Of a DNA stretch of 49,101 nt, positions 19,140-27,606 are shown piece after piece. A model generated the notes under the pieces. The model worked only from the letters and a program-made list of their open reading frames with translations. It did no database searches and was not told the origin of the DNA. A program made the translations under genes and the position numbers. Numbering within the stretch: the stretch's first letter is position 1; every line of letters begins with the position of its first letter. Origin of the DNA: Nanobdellota archaeon (GTDB lineage: Archaea > Nanobdellota > Nanobdellia > Pacearchaeales > GW2011-AR1); the NCBI GenBank assembly GCA_020053375.1, contig JAGVNG010000007.1, forward strand, positions 1-49,101. Direction: 5' to 3'.

Positions 19140-19562
19140 ATGCCAAATCAATGTGTGCATTGCGGGGAAATATATCCTGTGGGAAGCAAGGAGCTGCTTG
19201 AAGGCTGCAGCGGCTGCGGAAGCCACTTCTTTTTTTACATAAGGGATGAGCAATTTCAAAGAATAAAGGAAGGGAAGGAAAGCCTTATTGAAATGCCTGA
19301 CGAGGAAAAAAAGAAAGTTGAAAAGGACATAAGAGAAATGGCGGGAATAACCGACATTGAAACTCCCGTCATACTTGATATTGAATCTGTGAGAATTGCT
19401 TCTCCAGGAAAGTTTGAGATAGATCTTGTAAACCTATTTAAGAAAGACAGGCCGCTAATTTACAAAGTGGGAGAGGGAAAATATATAATAGACCTTTCAT
19501 CAACCCTTGGCAATGATATCAAGAGCATAAGGGGAATAAAAAATCCTAAAAGGAAAAAGTGA
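19140..19562 (+). CDS. Zn-ribbon protein (DUF2072-like)
   Basis: CVHCGEIYPVGSKELLEGCSGCGSHFFFYI; two CxxC knuckles. Confidence 0.8.
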   Translation: MPNQCVHCGEIYPVGSKELLEGCSGCGSHFFFYIRDEQFQRIKEGKESLIEMPDEEKKKVEKDIREMAGITDIETPVILDIESVRIASPGKFEIDLVNLFKKDRPLIYKVGEGKYIIDLSSTLGNDIKSIRGIKNPKRKK

Positions 19563-19566
19563 TTTC

Positions 19567-19962
19567 TTATTTAATCTTACTTGCAAAATGTTCTAATGAT
19601 TTTTTTCCATCCTTTGTTAATCTATAACCTAAATCAGTTCTTCCATTGATATGTTCAATTATTCCCTGGCTTTTATCACTCGTTTCAAGAAAATCCCCTA
19701 TCCTCATCATCAAGTAAAATTCTTTTCTATAAATAGGTTGGGATTTATAAAAACCTTTCATATAAATAAAATCTTTATTTCTTTTCTTAAGATTTTGAAG
19801 AATAATTCTTGTAATATTTGAAGTTGTTGTCTTTTTTCCATCTTCATATAATCTATTAATTAAACAAAGAACAAACATTCTGCTTCTGCCAATTGTTTTA
19901 GCAGATTTTTCATCAATACCACTTGAAATATTATATGCTTGATCCGTAAATAAATCACTCAT
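19567..19962 (-). CDS. hypothetical, possibly winged-helix
   Basis: 131-aa ORF; ...GYRLTKDGKKSLEHF resembles a wHTH C-terminal wing. Confidence 0.45.
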   Translation of the reverse strand: MSDLFTDQAYNISSGIDEKSAKTIGRSRMFVLCLINRLYEDGKKTTTSNITRIILQNLKKRNKDFIYMKGFYKSQPIYRKEFYLMMRIGDFLETSDKSQGIIEHINGRTDLGYRLTKDGKKSLEHFASKIK

Positions 19963-20094
19963 CTGCCGAGTATGATGGGAGACTATATAAATTTAATTAT
20001 TCAGAAAGCAAAATTTACAATCAAAAATCTTTGTTTTTTCAAATAAAATTTTCTAAAGAAAAGTTTTATAAGCCATAATCCTTATTCTGATGTA

Positions 20095-21387
20095 ATGATT
20101 AGTAGTAATAAGATTGGTGCTATTCTAAGGGAAGTTCTCAGGAAAATAGAGCCTGAAAAGGAAGAAATTGAAGAGATAAACGGCAAGTTAAAGGAATTTC
20201 TTGGTAATTTAAAGGCAAACTTAAAGAAGAAAAAGATAAGCGCAGAGGCTTTTGTCGGCGGAAGCTTTGCAAAAAAGACAATAATAAAGAAAGAACATTA
20301 TGACATCGATATTTTTGTAAGATACAACAAAAAATACAGAGAAAAGGACATATCGGCAATCACCAGGCAGGCGCTTGCAGGAATCAAGAATGTGCAGGAA
20401 ATACATGGCTCAAGAGATTATTTCAGGGTAAAGACCGGAGCTGCGTTTTTCATAGAAGTTGTTCCTGTTCTTAAAATACGAAATCCAAAAGAAGCTGAGA
20501 ATATAACTGATTTATCGTATTTTCATGTAAAGTATGTAAACAAAAAAATAAAAAACGGAAAATTGCTTGATGAAATAAGGCTTGCAAAGGCTTTTTGTTA
20601 TGCAAATGGCGTCTATGGGGCAGAATCATATGTAAGCGGATTCTCTGGATATGGGCTTGAGCTTTTGATTTATCATTACAAAAGCTTCATAAATTTTATC
20701 AAAGCAATGTCAAAGACAGAAGCTGGAAATAAAATTATCATAGACGAGGAAAAATATTACAAGGGCAAGAATCAGGTTATGTTGGACGTTAATCGTGCCA
20801 AACTGGCTTCGCCAGTAATTCTGATTGACCCAACTCATTCATCCAGAAATGTTTTGGCTGCACTGTCATATGAAACTTTTGACAGTTTCAGGCAAGCAGG
20901 CAAAAACTTCCTTAAAAACCCCTCAATTAAAGCATTTGAAACAAAAAAGCTCAATTTTGAAGAAATAAAGAACAGCGCAAAAAAAAACAAGCATGAATTG
21001 ATAATCTTGAAGGCCACAACCGACAAGCAAGAAGGAGATATTGCAGGAAGCAAGCTGGTAAAGTTTTACAAACACCTAAAAGAAGAAACAGCAAAATCCT
21101 TCGATGTAAAAGACAGCGGCTTCGAGTATTCTGGCAAAAAGACTGCAATGTATTATTTTGCAGTCAGGAAAAAACCGATGGTAATTAAGGAAGGTCCACA
21201 GTTAAAAGACAAGGAAAATGCCAGGAAATTCAAAAGAATGCACGTGTCCACGTTCAACAAGAAAGGAAGAATCTATGCAAGGGAGAAAAACAAGTTTGAT
21301 ATAAAAGATTTCCTTAACAAATGGGCCGAGAAGAACAAGAAGATAATTACAGATATGTCTGTGAAAGAACTAAGGGTTATTGGTTAG
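20095..21387 (+). CDS. cca: archaeal CCA-adding enzyme (tRNA nucleotidyltransferase, class I)
   Basis: GGSFAKKTIIKKEHYDIDIFV; FIEVVPV; GVYGAESYVSGFSGYGLELLIYHY. Confidence 0.88.
   Translation: MISSNKIGAILREVLRKIEPEKEEIEEINGKLKEFLGNLKANLKKKKISAEAFVGGSFAKKTIIKKEHYDIDIFVRYNKKYREKDISAITRQALAGIKNVQEIHGSRDYFRVKTGAAFFIEVVPVLKIRNPKEAENITDLSYFHVKYVNKKIKNGKLLDEIRLAKAFCYANGVYGAESYVSGFSGYGLELLIYHYKSFINFIKAMSKTEAGNKIIIDEEKYYKGKNQVMLDVNRAKLASPVILIDPTHSSRNVLAALSYETFDSFRQAGKNFLKNPSIKAFETKKLNFEEIKNSAKKNKHELIILKATTDKQEGDIAGSKLVKFYKHLKEETAKSFDVKDSGFEYSGKKTAMYYFAVRKKPMVIKEGPQLKDKENARKFKRMHVSTFNKKGRIYAREKNKFDIKDFLNKWAEKNKKIITDMSVKELRVIG
21364..21387 (+). repeat. cca C-terminal tail, copy 1 (native): AAA GAA CTA AGG GTT ATT GGT TAG = KELRVIG*
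   Basis: In-frame end of cca. Confidence 0.95.
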
Positions 21388-21430
21388 AAATCTCTTAGAT
21401 AGACATAAACATAGAAAGGTTTATATACAC

Positions 21431-21450
21431 TTAGTTATTTAGTTACTTAG
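21431..21450 (+). promoter_or_regulatory. iterated operator-like repeat TTAGTTAT TTAGTTAC TTAG after TATA-like ttatatac
   Basis: 8-bp period direct repeats directly upstream of the antitoxin gene. Confidence 0.5.
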
Positions 21451-21456
21451 TGGAAA

Positions 21457-21765
21457 ATGGCTAAGCTGAAATCAGGAGATTTCACAGAACCCGTCTTTAA
21501 AGAAAAAATGACATCAAGAACAATAAAAATAAGCGAGGGGAACTATAAGAGATTACTAAATATAGCTGCAGAACTGCAAAAACAAAGGGAGGAGAGGGTT
21601 TCTTTCGATGATGCATTACAGGTTATGGAAGCCGAGAACATGGACAAAAAAAAGAAAAAATTGAGTGATTTGGCTGGAAGATGGGCTGACATGAGCGATG
21701 AAGAAGCCGGTGCTATTCTCAAAGAAATATATGGGGAAAGAAGAGTCATATCAAGAAGGTTATAA
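21457..21765 (+). CDS. VapB-like antitoxin
   Basis: Small ORF with overlapping stop/start to a PIN-domain toxin. Confidence 0.65.
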   Translation: MAKLKSGDFTEPVFKEKMTSRTIKISEGNYKRLLNIAAELQKQREERVSFDDALQVMEAENMDKKKKKLSDLAGRWADMSDEEAGAILKEIYGERRVISRRL

Positions 21766-22148
21766 TGGCATGTTTGGATACAAATGTGATTATAGGTTTG
21801 TTAAGAAATGATAAAGATACAGTTTCACTAATAAAAAATCTTGAGAAATCTGGCAGGATAACCACCACAGTTATAAACAATTTTGAGCTGTGGAAGGGAT
21901 TTTACAGGACAAAAAGCATCAAAGATGAAAAAGCTATTATTGAATTGTTAAACATAATATCCTTGCTTGAATTTGATGAAAAAGCAAGCAAAAAAGCTGC
22001 TGAGATTTTTGAACATTTAAGGAAAAAGGGAAAGATAGTTGATGCCCTTGATGTAATGATAGCCTCCATTGCAATAACAAACAATGAGCCGTTATTAACA
22101 TTCAATAAAAAGCATTTTGAAAATATTCCTGGTTTGAAGCTGATTTAA
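21765..22148 (+). CDS. VapC-like PIN-domain toxin
   Basis: MACLDTNVIIGLL, NFELWKGF, DALDVMIASIAITNNEPLLTFNKKHFENI. Confidence 0.88.
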   Translation: MACLDTNVIIGLLRNDKDTVSLIKNLEKSGRITTTVINNFELWKGFYRTKSIKDEKAIIELLNIISLLEFDEKASKKAAEIFEHLRKKGKIVDALDVMIASIAITNNEPLLTFNKKHFENIPGLKLI

Positions 22149-22170
22149 AGAATTAAGAGTTATTGGGTAA
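22147..22170 (+). repeat. cca C-terminal tail, copy 2: AAA GAA TTA AGA GTT ATT GGG TAA = KELRVIG*
   Basis: Same peptide and stop as the native cca end; all differences are synonymous. Confidence 0.85.
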
Positions 22171-22182
22171 AAAGATTTATAT

Positions 22183-22202
22183 ACTATAGCGGGTTATATA
22201 GT
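22183..22202. promoter_or_regulatory. inverted repeat ACTATA...TATAGT downstream of TATA-like tttatata
   Basis: Operator-like palindrome at the start of the antitoxin/RelE module. Confidence 0.4.
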
Positions 22203-22428
22203 GAATATGGATACAACAATACAAATAAGCAAGGAGCTTTTGGGAAAGCTTCAAAAGATGAAAATGCATGCCAAGGAAAGCTATGAAGACATAATCTGGG
22301 ATTTATTGGAAGATACAATGGAATTATCTGAAGAAACAAAAAGGGAGATAGAAGAATCCAGAAAAGAAATAAAAGAGGGAAAATTTGTAACTCTTGGAGA
22401 AATTAAGAAGAAGTACAAGATTAATTAA
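22201..22428 (+). CDS. antitoxin (RelB-like partner)
   Basis: 75-aa ORF immediately upstream of a RelE-like toxin; GTG start or ATG at 22207. Confidence 0.65.
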   Translation: MNMDTTIQISKELLGKLQKMKMHAKESYEDIIWDLLEDTMELSEETKREIEESRKEIKEGKFVTLGEIKKKYKIN

Positions 22429-22680
22429 ATGTGCAATATAATTTTCTCGGAAAAGGCAGAGAGATTTCTGGGTAAATTGAATGGTTCTGAACGAGAGAGG
22501 ATAGTAAGGGCAGTTGAGAGAATAAGAATAAGGCCGGAAGCATTTCTGGAAAAGCTGGTTGGCGAAGAAGGCTATAAATTAAGAGTCGGAAATTACAGGC
22601 TATTTATCGACCTTAACAAAAATGATTTATTAATCTCTGTAATAAAAATAGGCTATAGAAAGAATATTTACAAGCATTAA
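22429..22680 (+). CDS. RelE/ParE-family toxin
   Basis: IIFSEKAERFLGKLNGSERERIVRAVERI...YKLRVGNYRLFIDL...KIGYRKNIYK. Confidence 0.85.
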   Translation: MCNIIFSEKAERFLGKLNGSERERIVRAVERIRIRPEAFLEKLVGEEGYKLRVGNYRLFIDLNKNDLLISVIKIGYRKNIYKH

Positions 22681-22694
22681 GGGTTATTGGTTAG
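22677..22694 (+). repeat. cca C-terminal tail, copy 3: TTA AGG GTT ATT GGT TAG = LRVIG*
   Basis: 19-bp exact match taagggttattggttagaa at 21371-21389 and 22678-22696. Confidence 0.85.
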
Positions 22695-22696
22695 AA

Positions 22697-23107
22697 TTAT
22701 ACAGCAGGTGTTCTAACCTTTCTGGCGGTGATTGCCATACTTATTTTATCATATTTATTTATGGCATCTGCTTTCTCTGGAAATTGTCTCTTTAATTCAC
22801 TTATTTTATGGGTTGAATACAATCTTCCTAAAAAGAGACCCAAATCAGCGCCAGCAACTAACCCTAAGAAACCTAAAAAATAAACATCAATATTCTTATC
22901 TGAATTCTCATTTAAATAATGCCCTGTATTATTTTGTAAATAAGCATATGTACTCCCCATAATTGTTCCAATCGGCATTCCAAAGATAACCCCCCTGTTA
23001 GAATATTTCTCAATTATTTTATCTAAAGTTCCTTTTAGATTTGCACCTAAATTAAACCTAATATTTGGCAGATCTTCCGTTGCTTCTTTTAGATTTTTAT
23101 ATTTCAT
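22697..23107 (-). CDS. hypothetical membrane protein with Gly-rich helices
   Basis: Hydrophobic Gly-rich segments. Confidence 0.45.
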   Translation of the reverse strand: MKYKNLKEATEDLPNIRFNLGANLKGTLDKIIEKYSNRGVIFGMPIGTIMGSTYAYLQNNTGHYLNENSDKNIDVYFLGFLGLVAGADLGLFLGRLYSTHKISELKRQFPEKADAINKYDKISMAITARKVRTPAV

Positions 23108-23108
23108 C

Positions 23109-23498
23109 TTACTTCTCCGGACTCAAAGCCAAATTTTCCAGGCTTTTTGCAAGCATTAGTCTCATAATTTTAAGCTCTATTTCCTCTGCCTTAGGACCAT
23201 GAAGGAATATTTTAGTAATTCTTTTATTTCCTATGTGATCAAAGTCAATTTTAACTATGTTTTTACCTGTCAAACTTGAATATTTATTCTCTTTCCTTAA
23301 AAAGTTATTCTTCCCAACAATGATATCATGAGAGCCAAAAAACCCAAAGGTGTAAACTTCTGACTTTGCCATCTTTAATAACTTTAGGACATCTCCATCA
23401 GTAACATCATCTAAAGCAAAGAAAATATCGGTGTAATACTTTCCCTCTATAAAACCAATTTTTTCCCCATCATACTGTGGTTCTCCTGATAGTTTCAT
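23109..23498 (-). CDS. hypothetical protein
   Basis: 129-aa ORF overlapping the TrmB-like gene by 4 nt. Confidence 0.5.
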   Translation of the reverse strand: MKLSGEPQYDGEKIGFIEGKYYTDIFFALDDVTDGDVLKLLKMAKSEVYTFGFFGSHDIIVGKNNFLRKENKYSSLTGKNIVKIDFDHIGNKRITKIFLHGPKAEEIELKIMRLMLAKSLENLALSPEK

Positions 23499-24289
23499 TT
23501 CCCTTCCTCCCCCTTCATTGCTCTTTCAAACAAGGATGTAAAAGCATCTGCGAAGAATGGAGAGTTAAGCCAGATTGCAATGTCCTCTTCGTTGCTTTCA
23601 TTGTTTTTTGAAAGGTAAAACAATATTTCTTTCCTATCAACAATGAAGAATTTTGTTTCAATGTCTATTCTGCTTATTTTTACCCTAAGGATTTCAGAAA
23701 TTTTCTTTATTAAAATCTCGTCACCTGACAGAGCGATTTTAATTTTTATGTCTGCTTTTCTTAAGTTATCAAATGTTTGTTCGAAAAGCTTCATCTTTGA
23801 CTTCATTTCCCCTGCGTTAAGGCAGATTATTACTTCCTTTGTTGCATTCTGAAGTATTTCCCTTAAATGATTAGTTATATGACTTTTCCCTCTCAATGCA
23901 AGAGACAAATCTTCCCTTTTTATTGGTTCTATTCCACCCTTATATAATTGTTCAAGCTGTTCAAATTCAGAAGTACCTGTAACCTTTGACAGAGTAACTA
24001 TTCTTTCCTCTGCATCGCTTCTAACATTATTTTTAAGTTTTTCAAGAATCAACTTTGGTTTTACACCTATATACTTTACTGGTTTTCCAAGCTTAACAAG
24101 AGCAAAACCCTTTTTTTCAAGGCTTTCCAGAACATCATAGGTTCTTGATCTTGGAACTCTCGATATCTGCGCAACTTCTCCTGCAGAGGCAACTCCCTTT
24201 CCAAGCAAAGCTAGCCAAACTTTTGTTTCATATATGTTAAGGTCAAAGTAGTCCTTAATCTTGCTGACGAGTTCTGTTTTTACGAGCAT
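23495..24289 (-). CDS. TrmB family transcriptional regulator
   Basis: Winged helix NIYETKVWLALLGKGVASAGEVAQISRVPRSRTYDVLESLEKKGFALVKLGKPVKYIGVKP; start placed at the internal Met. Confidence 0.85.
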   Translation of the reverse strand: MLVKTELVSKIKDYFDLNIYETKVWLALLGKGVASAGEVAQISRVPRSRTYDVLESLEKKGFALVKLGKPVKYIGVKPKLILEKLKNNVRSDAEERIVTLSKVTGTSEFEQLEQLYKGGIEPIKREDLSLALRGKSHITNHLREILQNATKEVIICLNAGEMKSKMKLFEQTFDNLRKADIKIKIALSGDEILIKKISEILRVKISRIDIETKFFIVDRKEILFYLSKNNESNEEDIAIWLNSPFFADAFTSLFERAMKGEEGK

Positions 24290-24290
24290 T

Positions 24291-24692
24291 TTAATGTGGG
24301 CCTCCAAAAGATTCTGAATGAGATTGAACATCCCCAAAGAAACTACCTGAAGGAGTATAAGATATCACTTTATGAGAAGAATAAAAAGGATTAATTTTAT
24401 CTATAGTAATCCTTCTCTTAACAAGTAAACCATCTAAATTATAATATTTCGTGTCTGTTTTTGTTTTTGAGGGATTTTGACGAACTACATCTGGATTTGA
24501 TGCCTCTTTACTTTCATGATAATTTAAAATCCTTGTTTCTTTTTTAACCATGTAATCTCCATCAATCCAAAATTCATCTAAATCTTTCATTGAAGGATAA
24601 CTATGTTTTTCTTCTCTCCTAGCCATTTCCATCTCTTTCTGAGAAAGCTTTCTTCCTGTTGCAATCTTTAACAAATCTATCAATTCTGTCAT
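24291..24692 (-). CDS. hypothetical protein
   Basis: ORF abutting the TrmB start. Confidence 0.4.
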   Translation of the reverse strand: MTELIDLLKIATGRKLSQKEMEMARREEKHSYPSMKDLDEFWIDGDYMVKKETRILNYHESKEASNPDVVRQNPSKTKTDTKYYNLDGLLVKRRITIDKINPFYSSHKVISYTPSGSFFGDVQSHSESFGGPH

Positions 24693-24704
24693 TTTATTCA
24701 GCTC

Positions 24705-25127
24705 CTAAAGTATTCTCTCCAACGCATTTAATTTTGGAAGATCAGCTCTCACAGCATCTAATTTATCCTGCCATGTTCTGACAGTTGCGTACGTGGTTAG
24801 TATGTCAATTGCCTGATTCATCGTTTCATCAGATACAAGCTCGTTCCAAGGATAATTCTTTGAACAGTAAGAATCTCCATCACTATCACTAATTATCTTT
24901 AGCGGAGTGATGCCTATATCAATCATTTTTCTTATCCTGTCGTTCCCTATCTTTTTTAATTCAGGGTATAAAGATATGGGATAATTGAGAGGATTAACCA
25001 TTTCTGGAGAAATTGGAATAAACTTGATAGGACCAGATCCCTGAGTATTTTTTAATGCCTTTTCAAGTACAGAAACATATTCTTTTATCTGCCTTTCTAT
25101 AAATATTGGCTTTGTTAAATCTATCAT
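24705..25127 (-). CDS. hypothetical protein
   Basis: 140-aa ORF in a same-strand run. Confidence 0.45.
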   Translation of the reverse strand: MIDLTKPIFIERQIKEYVSVLEKALKNTQGSGPIKFIPISPEMVNPLNYPISLYPELKKIGNDRIRKMIDIGITPLKIISDSDGDSYCSKNYPWNELVSDETMNQAIDILTTYATVRTWQDKLDAVRADLPKLNALERIL

Positions 25128-25231
25128 AAAAAATCCAGAAATCTCTGCTTTATAAATCTTACGATATTGTTATTCTTTACAAGTGACTACATTAGGGAAA
25201 AGTTTAAATAGATAAAATTTAGCATAGAGAT

Positions 25232-25555
25232 ATGACAGATTCAGAATTTGGGTTTGATAAGGAAAAATTACACGATAATTATATCGGGAGATGGGTATTA
25301 ATTTATTCGTCTGGATTGAATACTGCCTTTTCCGGAAAACTGATGGCTATCAAGGAGGGATATGGTTTACTTAATCCTTTTCAACATGAAGAAATAAAAG
25401 AGGGAAAACTGGTCAGAAAATTAGTGGAAGATGATATAGGTTCTATTGTTCCATTGATAGGAAGCGCCATAGAACCTACAACAGAGGAATACCTAACTGC
25501 ATATTGTGAGATGCTAAACAAAAAAGAAAGTAAGAAGAAAGAATCAAAGAAGTGA
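25232..25555 (+). CDS. hypothetical protein (possible small beta-barrel)
   Basis: GRWVLIYSSGLNTAFSGKLMAIKEGYGLL. Confidence 0.4.
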   Translation: MTDSEFGFDKEKLHDNYIGRWVLIYSSGLNTAFSGKLMAIKEGYGLLNPFQHEEIKEGKLVRKLVEDDIGSIVPLIGSAIEPTTEEYLTAYCEMLNKKESKKKESKK

Positions 25556-25564
25556 GCAAATTAG

Positions 25565-25747
25565 TTATTTTTTCAGTTTCTTCTCCTGTTTTTCCCTCTC
25601 TTTTTCAAAGGTTTTTATCTGCTTCTCCCAGTATTCTTTCAGATAATCCTTTGAACCCCCATAAGTTTCTTTCTTTCCCTTATGCTCTTGTATTAATTTC
25701 TCATAGCTCTCTATTGACTTTTCTATTCTTTTTTTGCTTTTAGCCAT
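25565..25747 (-). CDS. small coiled-coil protein
   Basis: 60-aa K/E-rich ORF overlapping the next CDS. Confidence 0.35.
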   Translation of the reverse strand: MAKSKKRIEKSIESYEKLIQEHKGKKETYGGSKDYLKEYWEKQIKTFEKEREKQEKKLKK

Positions 25748-26514
25748 TTTTCATGCTCTTTTAATTTTTTTGAGATATATGTTAATAATTTTTCAGCTTC
25801 CGCGATAGGAAGTGTTTTCTTTGTTTTTTCATCATTTTTGACCCTTAAATATCCACTATATGCCTCCAAACTTCCAGTAGTTCCTTTTATAAGGGAAAGA
25901 AGATCTTTTGTGCTCCATTTCTTGTTATTTTTTATGCAATCTATGATATAAACGCTTCTTAAATTCAGAATTAAAGAATATGAATTTGCATCACCGCATT
26001 TTTTTGAACCAGCATCTTTACCAAAATCTATAAAGGTTTTATTCAATCTGACTGCGGATTTTGTTATAGCCAGATACCATTTTAGATTTTTATTTGATAA
26101 TTTGATTTTTTTTCTATATTTCTCAATTAATTCTCTGTTCAGAAGTATTTTAGCTTCCATTAATAGAGGGATTATGGGCATTGCATCACTCTCTAAGGCA
26201 TCAGCAATTTTATCCTCGCTTATAAGAATTACATTATATCTTCCTGAAGAGATTAAATTATTGAGATTATAAGTTATCACCAAAACATCAATATCACTTT
26301 CTTTTGTTTGCTCTTCTCTGGCATAACTTCCTGTTAAATAAATACCTATAATGTCTTCTAAGTATGGGCTTAAGATTTCCAAGATATCTTTTTTTACATT
26401 TATTGGTTTAGCTATCAGTTCCACTTTGGCGCTTCCATTCATCCATTCTTTAGGCACCAAAACCCCCGCTGAATTTCCCACCCGGATTACTGGCTTGATT
26501 AATTCCATTTTCAT
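25723..26514 (-). CDS. AbrB-like N-terminus fused to MNT nucleotidyltransferase and a helical C-terminus
   Basis: PVIRVGNSAGVLVPKEWMNG (SpoVT/AbrB-like) then GSYAREEQTKESDIDVL (GSX10DXD). Confidence 0.7.
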   Translation of the reverse strand: MKMELIKPVIRVGNSAGVLVPKEWMNGSAKVELIAKPINVKKDILEILSPYLEDIIGIYLTGSYAREEQTKESDIDVLVITYNLNNLISSGRYNVILISEDKIADALESDAMPIIPLLMEAKILLNRELIEKYRKKIKLSNKNLKWYLAITKSAVRLNKTFIDFGKDAGSKKCGDANSYSLILNLRSVYIIDCIKNNKKWSTKDLLSLIKGTTGSLEAYSGYLRVKNDEKTKKTLPIAEAEKLLTYISKKLKEHEKWLKAKKE

Positions 26515-26583
26515 GTTATAACTATGTTATAACCATATTTAAATCTTTATATCTTACAACATTTTAGAGAGAATAGATGCAGA

Positions 26584-27498
26584 TTATAAACTAATCAGCC
26601 ATCCAACCAGAAGTCCTAAGAAAATCCCCGCGGTTATGAAAGGCATCGCAGGATAAAACTTCTTTTTCTCCGAATATATGAACAGGTAAAGCAGGCCAAG
26701 TGATGCTCCTGCCACAGCAAACAAGGAATAAAACAATCCATAGGTAAGCATTACAACTCCTGCAGTTATTATTGGGAAGACAACATCTCCTCCGCCAAGA
26801 ATCGCAATATTAACCTTTATCTTTTTATTTTTTAACTGTGATTTTGATAATTTTTTTAGCTCGAGTCTGAGTTTCTTTGACATATATGGAACAAAAAATC
26901 CTGAAAATACCTTCACCTTGTTTATCTGGTATTTTGCCATTTTCTGCATTATTCCTGTGTGCCAAACAGCCCACATGTCATAAATCGAAATCAGGACAAG
27001 CAAAATTAAAACGCTGTATATGTTTAAGATAGGAACAAAAACAGCTGCTATTCCTGGATAAATAATCAACTCAGTCAGATTATGAACCAAAATATTCCTT
27101 TTGAATGTTTTAAAGAATGCAAGTCCAAGAGCCAGCAAGCCAGACAAGAGGAATGAATACACGCCTGGGATTACACTCTGAAGAGCTATTATCAACGCTA
27201 TTACAACGACAAAGAAAAACCAAAGTCGAATAATAAATTCAGCCCTTATTTTTGTAAGAAACAAAAACAGAGTGATGGCTATTATGAATGCGAATATTAT
27301 TGAGCCCAAAAACTGGGTGCATGAGAAGAAATCACTAATTGAATTTATTGTGCATGTCAAGTCTGCTTGAGGGTAACCCATTCCCAATGGCAGCTGATTT
27401 GAAGGCGTTGCATAATAATTTATTACATACAGCCCAATAAACTGGGTGAGAATAAACATAGACATAAGAATAATTACTATCTGCAGTTTGTGCTTCAT
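26584..27498 (-). CDS. presenilin/signal-peptide-peptidase-like (A22) intramembrane aspartyl protease
   Basis: ISIYDMWAVW (YD), ILGGGDVVFPII (GxGD), YPAMPFITAG (PAL-like), multi-TM. Confidence 0.85.
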   Translation of the reverse strand: MKHKLQIVIILMSMFILTQFIGLYVINYYATPSNQLPLGMGYPQADLTCTINSISDFFSCTQFLGSIIFAFIIAITLFLFLTKIRAEFIIRLWFFFVVVIALIIALQSVIPGVYSFLLSGLLALGLAFFKTFKRNILVHNLTELIIYPGIAAVFVPILNIYSVLILLVLISIYDMWAVWHTGIMQKMAKYQINKVKVFSGFFVPYMSKKLRLELKKLSKSQLKNKKIKVNIAILGGGDVVFPIITAGVVMLTYGLFYSLFAVAGASLGLLYLFIYSEKKKFYPAMPFITAGIFLGLLVGWLISL

Positions 27499-27606
27499 GT
27501 TAATGTTAAATAAGAAAGTCCTTTTAAATATTGCTTGAGAGGTAAGATAAAAAGTTTAATGATGAAATTAATTTATCAGGCCGTTTTATAGATTAACAAT
27601 TAGGGA

